DNA of 13,880 nt, from assembly GCA_033578915.1 (NCBI GenBank), contig JAVQWQ010000051.1, forward strand, positions 1 to 13,880, written 5' to 3'. Shown here in pieces: positions 6,761-13,880 of the stretch. The notes beneath the pieces were generated by a model. The model saw only the letters and a list, made by a program, of their open reading frames with translations. It had not been told where the DNA came from and ran no database searches. Both the position numbers and the translations under genes were made by a program. The stretch is from UBA7692 sp033578915. GTDB taxonomy: Bacteria > Bacteroidota > Bacteroidia > Chitinophagales > LD1. Each line of letters starts with the position of its first letter. The first letter of the stretch is position 1.

Positions 6761-8980
6761 ATGAATAAAAAAGCCTTGTCTGAAGTACACCTGACCAGAG
6801 AAGAAATATTCCAATGGTGGAATCTTAAATCTGAAAATGGCCGTCAGGTTTGGGAATTACAACTTCCCGACGAGCTTAGTGATATAAAATGGGATTCGGA
6901 GGAAGGCCGCGAATTACTCTCTGCAATTGACAATGCATTTATATATGATAAAAAACTAAATACTCATGCGAGCGACAAGATTCTGAGGGCACGAGCAAAG
7001 AATGATTCAGAAACATCGGGTGAACACTACAACATAGAACAAGCTCTTGAGAAAGGATGGCAATATTATTCCAGTATTCAATGCGAAGACGGGCATTTTG
7101 CCGGAGACTATGGCGGGCCTCACTTTCTTCTTCCCGGACTGGTAGTGGCATGCTATATTACGGAAACTCCTTTAGCTGAACCACATCGCACGCTGATAAC
7201 ACGATACATGTTGAATCATCAGAACGATGACGGAGGCTGGGGGCTGCACATAGAAGGCCAAAGTACCATGTTTGGCACTTGTATGCAATATGTTAGCTTA
7301 CGACTGTTAGGTTATTCTGCAGAACATCCCCGCCTTGCTAAAGCAAGAGAATGGATTGTTCAACACGGTGGAGCCGAATATATTCCTCCATGGGGTAAAT
7401 TTTATCTTTCCTGCTTAGGTATTTATAATTGGGAAGGTAATAACTCTCTGCTTCCTGAAATGTGGTTGTTACCCCGATGGCTGCCTTTTTTCCCGGGACG
7501 CTACTGGTGCCATGCTCGTATGGTTTATCTTCCTATGAGCTACTGCTATGGTGTACGGCTCACCGCTAAAGATAACCCATTATTACAACAACTTCGAAGC
7601 GAAATATATTCGAAAAACTATGAGCAGATCAATTGGGTCGAGGCAAGAAACAAGTGCAGTAACACAGATATATATCAACCCATGCACCCGATATTGATCA
7701 TTTTATATAAAGCGCTCAATTTCTACGAAAAGAAAAATTTAAAATCGCTGAGAAAGAAAGCCTTGGATTTTATCATCTCTTATATACATGCAGAAGACGA
7801 ACAAACCAACTATATAGACATTGGGCCGGTAAATAAGGTAATCAACATGTTGAGCGTATGGCATGCCTGTGGCAAAAACTCGCCACAATTTCAAAAGCAC
7901 GCATCACGGCTGAAAGATTATTTATGGATAGCCGAAGACGGAATGAAGATGCAGGGGTACAACGGTTCACAACTATGGGATACCGCTTTTGCCTTTCAGG
8001 CCTTACACGATTGGGAAAACCACAAACTTTTTGCTTCATCATATAAAAACATGTTTTCATTTATCGAGAAGCAACAGTTGTTGCAAGAGCCCCCAAAAAA
8101 CGAAGAATTCTTTCGCCATTCATCTATTGGAGGATTTCCGTTTTCAAATAAAGATCACGGGTGGCCTATTACAGATTGCACTGCAGAAGGGCTTAAGTCG
8201 CTATTGAAAAGCAAAATTGAAGTCCCTGAAAAAGAAGAGCGCAGCCGAAGGGCTGTTGATCTGCTCCTTTCATTTCAAAATAACGATGGCGGATGGGCTA
8301 CCTACGAGCTGACGCGTGCCCCGCGCTGGATAGAAAAACTCAACCCATCGCTGGTATTCGGCAACATTATGATAGATTACAGCTATACTGAGTGCAGCAG
8401 CGCTGCGCTTCAGGCACTAATGTTATTTATTGAGCAATACCCTGATTATCGAAATAAGGATATTCAAAAAGCTATTCAACGGGGAATATCTTTTATACTT
8501 TCCCGACAGCAAAGCGATGGGTCGTGGTATGGCTCGTGGGGTGTATGTTTTACATACGGAACATGGTTTGCAACAGAGGCTCTAAGCAAAGCTCAAAAAA
8601 AAGGCCTATATAATACTGAAGAAATAAATAATGCCTTAAATAAGGCAGGAAAATTCCTTGAACAAAAACAAAACGAAGACGGAGGCTGGGGCGAAGATTT
8701 TCAAAGTTGTGTCGAAAAAAAATATGTACATTCCAAATGTTCTCAAGCCGTAAATACTGCATGGGCAGTTCTTTCGCTAATTCGTATTGAAGGCTTTGAA
8801 AAAGCCGCTGAGAGAGGCATAGAATTCATACTAAAAAATCAACTTCCTAATGGAGACTGGAAGCAACAAGGCATAAGCGGAGTGTTTAATCACAGCTGCG
8901 CTATCAGTTACTCTAATTACAGAAACATTTTTCCGCTTTGGGCTTTGGCTGCCTATCAGGCAAAAGCTCTGAAAAAGTAA
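6761..8980 (+). CDS. osc: Oxidosqualene cyclase, cycloartenol-synthase-like (sterol/triterpenol synthase)
   Basis: A 739-residue triterpene cyclase of the oxidosqualene cyclase type, expected to fold (3S)-2,3-oxidosqualene into a polycyclic alcohol at the membrane surface. The catalytic motif is DCTAE with Asp472 as proton donor, flanked by Cys473 and Cys545 (in IDYSYTEC), which support the acid in eukaryotic enzymes; squalene-hopene cyclases have DxDDTA instead. Tyr117 (GDYGGP) matches human Tyr98, which is linked to B-ring boat folding, and Tyr515 (ATYE) matches human Tyr503. By motif alignment, Tyr400 (MQGYNGS), His466 (DHGW), Ile470 and His251 (WCHAR) correspond to Arabidopsis CAS1 Tyr410, His477, Ile481 and His257, a cycloartenol-type set. 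QW repeats include QNDDGGW at 154-160, QQSDGSW from 583, GGW at 641-643 and NGDW ending at Trp700. Unusual features are Ala252 where HCR is normal, and DGHF in place of DGHW. folA starts 10 bp downstream. The family is very secure; the exact product (cycloartenol, parkeol, lanosterol or arborane type) is inferred. Confidence 0.95.
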   Translation: MNKKALSEVHLTREEIFQWWNLKSENGRQVWELQLPDELSDIKWDSEEGRELLSAIDNAFIYDKKLNTHASDKILRARAKNDSETSGEHYNIEQALEKGWQYYSSIQCEDGHFAGDYGGPHFLLPGLVVACYITETPLAEPHRTLITRYMLNHQNDDGGWGLHIEGQSTMFGTCMQYVSLRLLGYSAEHPRLAKAREWIVQHGGAEYIPPWGKFYLSCLGIYNWEGNNSLLPEMWLLPRWLPFFPGRYWCHARMVYLPMSYCYGVRLTAKDNPLLQQLRSEIYSKNYEQINWVEARNKCSNTDIYQPMHPILIILYKALNFYEKKNLKSLRKKALDFIISYIHAEDEQTNYIDIGPVNKVINMLSVWHACGKNSPQFQKHASRLKDYLWIAEDGMKMQGYNGSQLWDTAFAFQALHDWENHKLFASSYKNMFSFIEKQQLLQEPPKNEEFFRHSSIGGFPFSNKDHGWPITDCTAEGLKSLLKSKIEVPEKEERSRRAVDLLLSFQNNDGGWATYELTRAPRWIEKLNPSLVFGNIMIDYSYTECSSAALQALMLFIEQYPDYRNKDIQKAIQRGISFILSRQQSDGSWYGSWGVCFTYGTWFATEALSKAQKKGLYNTEEINNALNKAGKFLEQKQNEDGGWGEDFQSCVEKKYVHSKCSQAVNTAWAVLSLIRIEGFEKAAERGIEFILKNQLPNGDWKQQGISGVFNHSCAISYSNYRNIFPLWALAAYQAKALKK

Positions 8981-8990
8981 TTAATTACGA

Positions 8991-9512
8991 ATGAAAATTT
9001 CGCTGGTAGCTGCCATAGGAAAAAATCGCGAATTGGGCGCCAAGGGGAAGCTGCTCTGGAGTCTGCCGGATGATATGAAACGATTCAGGCAAATCACAAC
9101 CGGACATCACGTGTTGATGGGCCGCAAAACCTTTGAGAGCATACCTCCAAATTTCCGCCCACTGAAAAACAGAACAAATATTGTGCTTACAAGAAATCCA
9201 AACTTTACTGCTCAGGGTTGTTTTATTGTTTCCTCTCTAGGCGAAGCCATAGCGCTTGCATCCGGGAACGGAGAACAAGAGTTGATGGTAATTGGTGGCG
9301 GAGAAATTTACAAACAGGCGCTTCCTCTTGCTACAACACTGTATCTTACAATTGTTGAACAAGAATTTCCTGAGGCAGATACGTTCTTCCCTGCATGGAA
9401 CACAAGCAACTACTCCATCATTGAACAGGAATATCACCCAAGCGATTCATCACATGCTTATGCTTTCACTTTTCTTACATTAATAAAAATAAACTCTGCT
9501 ATTTCCGGATAG
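8991..9512 (+). CDS. folA: Dihydrofolate reductase
   Basis: A 173-residue dihydrofolate reductase, which reduces dihydrofolate to tetrahydrofolate with NADPH in the cytoplasm and so supports thymidylate, purine and methionine synthesis. The N-terminus MKISLVAAIGKNRELG is typical. LLWSLPDDMKRF at 21-32 holds the active-site acid, Asp28 by alignment with E. coli Asp27. HHVLMGRKTFESI and VLTRN are the NADPH-contact segments, and VIGGGEIYKQAL is the conserved glycine-rich loop. Length is normal for the family. The start is 10 bp after the cyclase stop, so it is probably translated from the same message. No thymidylate synthase gene, a frequent partner, is present in the window. It converges on xerD with only 6 bp between the stops. 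Confidence 0.96.
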   Translation: MKISLVAAIGKNRELGAKGKLLWSLPDDMKRFRQITTGHHVLMGRKTFESIPPNFRPLKNRTNIVLTRNPNFTAQGCFIVSSLGEAIALASGNGEQELMVIGGGEIYKQALPLATTLYLTIVEQEFPEADTFFPAWNTSNYSIIEQEYHPSDSSHAYAFTFLTLIKINSAISG

Positions 9513-9518
9513 AAATTA

Positions 9519-10427
9519 TCAATTCGAAAGATAGCGTGGGTGGTATTGCATGATGACACTGCGAAGATAGTCCCTGTCTAGATGCGTGTAAATTTCTGTA
9601 GTGGTAATAGAAGCATGCCCGAGCATTTCCTGCACGATGCGAAGGTCGGCACCGCCTTCTATAAGATGCGTGGCAAATGAGTGTCTGAAGGTGTGCGGAG
9701 AGATTGATTTTTTTATGCCCGCTATCTGTGCCTGATATTTAATGATGTAGAAAACCATAACACGTGTGAGGCGGCTGCCGCGCTTGTTAAGAAAAACAAT
9801 GTCTTCATCGCCTTTTTTTGCCGTTGCGAGTCTGCGAACATGCTCTAAATAAAGCTGTAATTGCCTGGTTGCTTCGCTGCCAATAGGCACAATCCTCTCT
9901 TTGTTGCCTTTGCCTGTTACTTTTAAAAAGCCGCTGCCCAAAAAAAGGTCAGATATTTTTAGGCTCACGAGTTCGCTCACGCGCAGCCCGCAGCTATACA
10001 GTACTTCCAGCATAGCCCTGTTGCGCTGCCCTTCCGGTTTACTCATGTCCACACTTTCTATGATCGCAATGATTTCTTCAGGAGTAAGCGTTTCTGGAAG
10101 CTTGCGTGACAGCTTGGGCATTTCGAGCAGCTCTGCCGGATTGGCCTGAACGATATTCTCCAGCAGCAGATACTTCCAAAAGGTTCGAAGCCCCGATATT
10201 ATTCTTGCCTGTGAGTGCGCATCAAAACCCAAGGTACCGAGTTCTTTCACAAATAATTGAAGCTCTTTTACAGAAAGCTCTTCCGGAGAAAGATTCAATT
10301 TTTGCGCACTTAGGAAATTCTCCAGTTTTTGTACATCGCGCAGGTAAGCAGCAATTGTGTTGGCCGAAAGAGACTTTTCTAATTTAAGATAGCTTTCAAA
10401 GCCGGAGATGTAGCTGCGCCAATTCAT
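9519..10427 (-). CDS. xerD: Tyrosine recombinase XerD (XerC/XerD family)
   Basis: A 302-residue tyrosine recombinase. The N-terminal SAM-like core-binding domain spans about residues 1-90, and the catalytic domain about 110-300. All catalytic residues can be placed: Arg149 in CGLRVSEL, Lys173 in TGKGNKER, His245 and Arg248 in HTFRHSFATHL, His271 in LGHASI and the nucleophile Tyr280 in TEIYTHLD. Length and the tail HLIEGGADLRIVQEMLGH fit the XerD subgroup that resolves chromosome dimers at dif with FtsK. XerC is the main alternative, and the two cannot be separated with certainty from one sequence. It is a housekeeping-type recombinase, not an integrase; no attachment-site repeats or cargo genes are seen beside it. 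The start ATG is at 10427-10425, after an intergenic region of almost 1 kb. Confidence 0.92.
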   Translation of the reverse strand: MNWRSYISGFESYLKLEKSLSANTIAAYLRDVQKLENFLSAQKLNLSPEELSVKELQLFVKELGTLGFDAHSQARIISGLRTFWKYLLLENIVQANPAELLEMPKLSRKLPETLTPEEIIAIIESVDMSKPEGQRNRAMLEVLYSCGLRVSELVSLKISDLFLGSGFLKVTGKGNKERIVPIGSEATRQLQLYLEHVRRLATAKKGDEDIVFLNKRGSRLTRVMVFYIIKYQAQIAGIKKSISPHTFRHSFATHLIEGGADLRIVQEMLGHASITTTEIYTHLDRDYLRSVIMQYHPRYLSN

Positions 10428-11423
10428 TTACCAAATTTCATACTTAATCAGAATATCTCACCAACTAAAAAGATAACAACGCACAGAATTGTAAACATGT
10501 TGAGTAAAGAAATTTTATGAGAGATAATGGATTTAAGCGATGTACATGTAAAAGAGAATATTTCAACTAATGTACATATTAAAAAACTAATTCTATTTTG
10601 AAGCACATACCTGCAAAGTAGCAAAAGCTCATAAGAACAAAGAATTTCTAACAGATCAAATTCAGGTTCTTTACAACACTACATAAATGCCTTAGCGAAA
10701 ACATCTTGCAAGACATTTAAGATAAAAATTTTAATGAGGCACGCATGATTCAAGAGAACAAAAAACAGCAGGGATGAGCTAAAATTTTTCGCAGATGATA
10801 GAGTGATTTTGAATTTTTTTTATCTCACAACTGCAACGAAACACATGAGCCTAAAATAGATATTGTTATAAACACAAAATATTGCTTATTAGTTGGCTTA
10901 ATGAATGGAAATGTCTGACTAATTTTTAAATATCTTCCGGCTTCACGCATGGTAATTATACTATTAATATATTGAAAAGGTGGCTTTAGGACACTTAAAC
11001 TTAAAAGACATTCAGCAGATATAAAGCGATATGCTACCATCAAAAATTTTTATCAGGTCATAATGAACGGCATTGAGTAAGGATTAAACAATAATCGGTA
11101 AAACAGTACCCTGATGAGAACATTATTATAGTAACCACTTATAAACTTCTAAATACAGAAAATTAATTGCACGACAATCTCACGGACTTATTAATAGATT
11201 CTTAGTAAGATATAATTACATTAAAGGGGTAAACCATTAATCCTAGAGCTTATTTAATAATCAAAAAATATTCGAGAATACATATGAAAATTTCTTTAAT
11301 AAATTGGTTGAGCAAATAATAAATTAAAAATTAAATTGATATAATTTATGGATTTTTTTTATATTATAGACAATAAACATAATCTTCGTAAAAGTATTAA
11401 TTTCATAGTAGTGATTTGAAACT
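10428..11423. other. Long AT-rich gap without a convincing gene, between xerD and rel
   Basis: This stretch of 996 bp lies between the divergent xerD and rel starts. It is visibly more AT-rich than the genes and has stops in all frames. The only reading frame of note is a 72-residue minus-strand one at 10825-11043, which resembles no family I know and has no start signal. I saw no tRNA (no GTTCRANNC arm in either strand), no rRNA, no array and no transposase remnant. It contains two identical ATGTACAT palindromes near xerD and a weak AT-rich hairpin at 11187-11209 (CTTATTAA, 7-nt loop, TTAGTAAG). It must hold the promoters of xerD and rel, but I found no full TAnnTTTG box on either side. A small RNA or a decayed gene is possible but not shown. 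Confidence 0.6.
10540..10577. repeat. Two identical ATGTACAT palindromes 30 bp apart
   Basis: ATGTACAT occurs at 10540-10547 and again at 10570-10577. Each is self-complementary, and they are 30 bp apart start to start, about three turns of the helix, so both would lie on the same DNA face. They are 113-150 bp upstream of the xerD start. The first overlaps a second palindrome, TACATGTA (10543-10550). This could be a pair of operator sites; in AT-rich DNA it could also be chance. Confidence 0.3.
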
Positions 11424-13667
11424 ATGGCAGAAGCAGAGTTAGTTGATCAAACTGAAGATAAGAAGCTTATCATCAAGCACTATCGTGCTCTTCTGCGCTC
11501 CTTGAAAAAAAATTACACGCCTGCAGACAGAAAAAATATTCGCAGGGCTTTTGAAGTGGCGCTGGATGCCCACAAAGAAATGCGCAGGAAGAGCGGAGAG
11601 CCTTATATTCTTCACCCAATTGCTGTTGCTCAGATAGTAAGTGCAGAAATGGGGCTTGATGCTACTTCTGTAATATGCGCTTTACTACACGATGTTGTAG
11701 AAGATACTGAAATAACTCTCGAAGAAATAGAGCGCATGTTTAATAAGGATGTAGCCAAGATAGTTGATGGGCTCACTAAGATATCCGGAATATTCGACCT
11801 GAACAGTTCCATACAGGCAGAAAACTTCCGAAAGCTGCTGCTTACCTTGAACGATGATATTCGCGTGATATTGGTGAAAATGGCCGATCGCCTGCATAAT
11901 ATGCGCACTCTTGATTCGCTGAAGCGCGAGAAACAACTAAAGATAGCCTCAGAAACTCTTTATCTGTATGCACCACTGGCCCATCGAATGGGATTGTATG
12001 CAATAAAAACTGAAATGGAAGATCTGGCGCTGAAGTACACTGACCCCGAGGCATATAGAGAAATAGCAAAAAAGCTGGCAGAGACCAAACGAGAGCGAAC
12101 AAAATTCATCAATGATTTTATCAAACCCCTTAAGGAAGAATTAGAAAGAAGAGGATTTAATTTTGATATCTACGGAAGGCCTAAATCTATTTACAGTATT
12201 TACAACAAGATAAAATATAAAGGAGTACCTTTTGAGGAAATATACGACCTGTTTGCCATTCGCATCATATTACATTCTGAACCGGAGAAAGAGAAGAGTG
12301 ACTGCTGGGGTGTATATTCAGCAATTACTGACATCTATCGTCCAAACCCGGAACGGTTGCGCGACTGGCTAAGCAATCCTAAGGCCAACGGATACGAAGC
12401 ATTACACACTACTGTTATGAGCGCCCAAGGAAAATGGGTAGAAATACAGATACGTACAGACCGCATGCATGAAATTGCTGAAAAAGGTTTTGCAGCGCAC
12501 TGGAAATACAAAGAATCTGTTGCAGGAAATCTTAAAGAAGCATCGCATGATAACGCACTTGACGAGTGGCTTGAGAAAATCTCGAATGTGCTAAGCAACC
12601 CTGATTCCAATGCCATAGACTTTGTGAATGATTTTAAAACCGAACTTATCAGCGATGAGGTGTTTGTATTTACCCCTAAAGGAGACCTTAAGCGCTTGCG
12701 TAAAGGCGCTACTGCGCTGGACTTTGCCTTTGAAATACACAGCGAGATAGGAAAGAAATGTATTGGAGCTAAGGTAAACCATAAATTAGTCCCTTTAAGC
12801 CATGTTTTGAAAAATGGGGATCAGGTGGAGATCCTCACCTCGGCCAAACAACAACCCAACGAAGATTGGCTAAATTATGTGGTTACTGCTAAGGCGCGAT
12901 CAGTAATCAAACAATCGCTCAAAGACGAACAGCGAAAGATTGCGGCAACAGGAAAAGAGATGCTGGAAAAAAAACTTAAAGCATTGAAAATAGAAGATAA
13001 TGATGCCACTCTGGTTTTACTGATGAACTATTTTAAATGCATATCCTCGCTTGAGCTTTATTACCAAATTGCTACGAAAAAAATCAATCTGGATGAGCTG
13101 AATAAACTGGAAGTGATTGGCGGTAAACTCAGATTGCCACGTCCTGCAACCGAGCGTCCATCGCAAAATTTTGATGAAGTAGTAAAGCAAACGCTGCAAA
13201 AAAATGCAGAACTCCTCATCATGGGAGAATCAAGTGATAAAATTGACTACAAATTTGCTTCGTGTTGCAACCCGGTTCCCGGAGATGATGTATTTGGATT
13301 TATTACTGTCAATGAAGGAATCAAGATTCACCGTACCAATTGCCCCAACGCAGTCCAGCTCATGGCAAAATACAGTTACCGAATTGTAAAAACCAGATGG
13401 ACCAAACAACACCAAATTGCGTTCCTGACAGGGTTAAAAATCAACGGCATTGATGATGTAGGGCTCGTAAATAAAATCACCAATATCATTACCGGCCAGC
13501 TAAATCTAAATATGCGCAGTATATCGTTCGACAGTTCAGACGGAATTTTTGAAGGAACTATCATGGTGTATGTGCATGATACAGAGGAACTTCATGATTT
13601 AATAGAAAGACTAAAAACACTGGATGGAGTCTTGGAAGTTACGAGAATTGATGAGGAACAAGGGTAA
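11424..13667 (+). CDS. rel: Bifunctional (p)ppGpp synthetase/hydrolase, RelA/SpoT family
   Basis: A 747-residue long-form Rel enzyme that makes and breaks the stringent-response alarmone (p)ppGpp. The N-terminal hydrolase domain has its metal-site residues: His64 in YILHPI, HD at 89-90 and ED at 93-94 (LLHDVVEDT), so hydrolysis is expected to be active. The synthetase domain follows, with GRPKSIYSIYNKI, EEIYDLFAIRI, NGYEALHTTV and VEIQIRTDRMHEIAEKGFAAHWKYK. Next are a TGS domain (VFVFTPKGDLKRLRKGATALDFAF), a helical region, the conserved-cysteine domain with Cys614, Cys615, His636 and Cys640, and a C-terminal ACT/RRM domain. With both active sites present it is a Rel or SpoT-like enzyme, not a synthetase-only RelA. 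The ATG at 11424 has no Shine-Dalgarno sequence and follows a non-coding region of almost 1 kb. The protein is complete, with normal family length. Confidence 0.96.
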   Translation: MAEAELVDQTEDKKLIIKHYRALLRSLKKNYTPADRKNIRRAFEVALDAHKEMRRKSGEPYILHPIAVAQIVSAEMGLDATSVICALLHDVVEDTEITLEEIERMFNKDVAKIVDGLTKISGIFDLNSSIQAENFRKLLLTLNDDIRVILVKMADRLHNMRTLDSLKREKQLKIASETLYLYAPLAHRMGLYAIKTEMEDLALKYTDPEAYREIAKKLAETKRERTKFINDFIKPLKEELERRGFNFDIYGRPKSIYSIYNKIKYKGVPFEEIYDLFAIRIILHSEPEKEKSDCWGVYSAITDIYRPNPERLRDWLSNPKANGYEALHTTVMSAQGKWVEIQIRTDRMHEIAEKGFAAHWKYKESVAGNLKEASHDNALDEWLEKISNVLSNPDSNAIDFVNDFKTELISDEVFVFTPKGDLKRLRKGATALDFAFEIHSEIGKKCIGAKVNHKLVPLSHVLKNGDQVEILTSAKQQPNEDWLNYVVTAKARSVIKQSLKDEQRKIAATGKEMLEKKLKALKIEDNDATLVLLMNYFKCISSLELYYQIATKKINLDELNKLEVIGGKLRLPRPATERPSQNFDEVVKQTLQKNAELLIMGESSDKIDYKFASCCNPVPGDDVFGFITVNEGIKIHRTNCPNAVQLMAKYSYRIVKTRWTKQHQIAFLTGLKINGIDDVGLVNKITNIITGQLNLNMRSISFDSSDGIFEGTIMVYVHDTEELHDLIERLKTLDGVLEVTRIDEEQG

Positions 13668-13728
13668 TTCGATAGGGCAAACAGTAATCACATGTTATTT
13701 ATTTTATTCTGAATTAGTTAATAGTGGA

Positions 13729-13754
13729 TATTTACAAAGTATTTTTAGTAAATA
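13729..13754. terminator. Weak AT-rich hairpin between convergent genes
   Basis: TATTTAC (13729-13735) and GTAAATA (13748-13754) are exact reverse complements around a 12-nt loop, in which AAA and TTT could extend the stem past a bulged A. It lies 62 bp after the rel stop and 33 bp after the stop of the minus-strand gene at the right edge, so it could end transcription from both sides. The stem is almost all A-T pairs, so it is only a candidate. Confidence 0.25.
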
Positions 13755-13786
13755 ATCAAATTCAAAAATGTTTATAGACTAATACA

Positions 13787-13880
13787 TCATTTGCGATTAA
13801 AAAATTTTCCGACCCAAATTTTATCATCTTTCAATTGTGCTGTAACAATAAATAAATTCTCAGCAAAAGTACCGGAAGGT
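13787..13880 (-). CDS. C-terminal end of an unidentified protein (runs off right edge)
   Basis: On the minus strand, one frame is open from the window edge to a TGA at 13789-13787. It encodes 30 residues beginning PSGTFAENLFIVTAQLKDDK and ending KIWVGKFFNRK. The alternating hydrophobic and charged pattern and the basic end look like a genuine beta-rich C-terminus, and the other minus-strand frame I translated hits a stop within seven codons. I do not recognise the family. It converges on rel with about 119 bp between stops. The fragment is too short to assign a function. Confidence 0.5.
   Translation of the reverse strand, partial: PSGTFAENLFIVTAQLKDDKIWVGKFFNRK

Noticed and set aside
6761..8980. 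Squalene-hopene cyclase
   Set aside because: The catalytic motif is DCTAE, not DxDDTA. The length of 739 residues and motifs such as MQGYNGSQLWDT and DHGWPITDC match oxidosqualene cyclases.
9519..10427. Tyrosine recombinase as a phage or island integrase
   Set aside because: Length, domain layout and motifs fit housekeeping XerD. There is no adjacent tRNA, direct repeat or cargo gene.
10825..11043. Minus-strand open frame of 72 codons in the xerD-rel gap
   Set aside because: No recognisable family, start signal or upstream promoter, and its residues look like translated AT-rich DNA. It could be a gene remnant, but nothing supports that.

Overview
The window looks like a chromosomal segment from a member of the Bacteroidota, possibly near the Chitinophagales; the lineage is inferred from protein character and not proven. 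The evidence is threefold. None of the eight complete genes has a recognisable Shine-Dalgarno sequence before its start. A TAnnTTTG-type -7 box precedes smc. The MutL and Smc sequences carry variants that I associate with this phylum. The DNA is AT-rich, and the one long non-coding gap is more so.

Layout: (1) positions 1-635, minus strand, the N-terminal head of Smc, running off the left edge. (2) 636-890, a divergent intergenic region with a perfect 9-bp inverted repeat and DnaA-box-like motifs. (3) A plus-strand run of six genes: a histidine-phosphatase family protein, mutL, recJ, fumC, an oxidosqualene cyclase and folA. (4) xerD on the minus strand, convergent with folA (6 bp between stops). 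(5) 10428-11423, about 1 kb with no convincing gene. (6) A full-length Rel (p)ppGpp synthetase/hydrolase on the plus strand. (7) The C-terminal end of an unidentified minus-strand gene at the right edge.

Most genes are housekeeping: chromosome organisation and dimer resolution (Smc, XerD), repair (MutL, RecJ), TCA cycle (FumC), folate (FolA) and stringent response (Rel). The exception is the 739-residue triterpene cyclase at 6761-8980. Its catalytic motif is DCTAE, the oxidosqualene-cyclase form, rather than the DxDD form of squalene-hopene cyclases. Residues that separate plant-type cycloartenol synthases from lanosterol synthases (Tyr400, His466, Ile470) all match the cycloartenol type. This implies that the organism can make a sterol or a related oxygenated polycyclic triterpenol, which is rare in bacteria. 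No squalene epoxidase or sterol-tailoring gene lies in the window, so the rest of the pathway must be elsewhere. The cyclase ends 10 bp before folA and is probably co-transcribed with it.

I saw no tRNA, rRNA, CRISPR array, insertion sequence or prophage. The cyclase is the strongest lead; the intergenic motif cluster upstream of the phosphatase gene is a weaker one.
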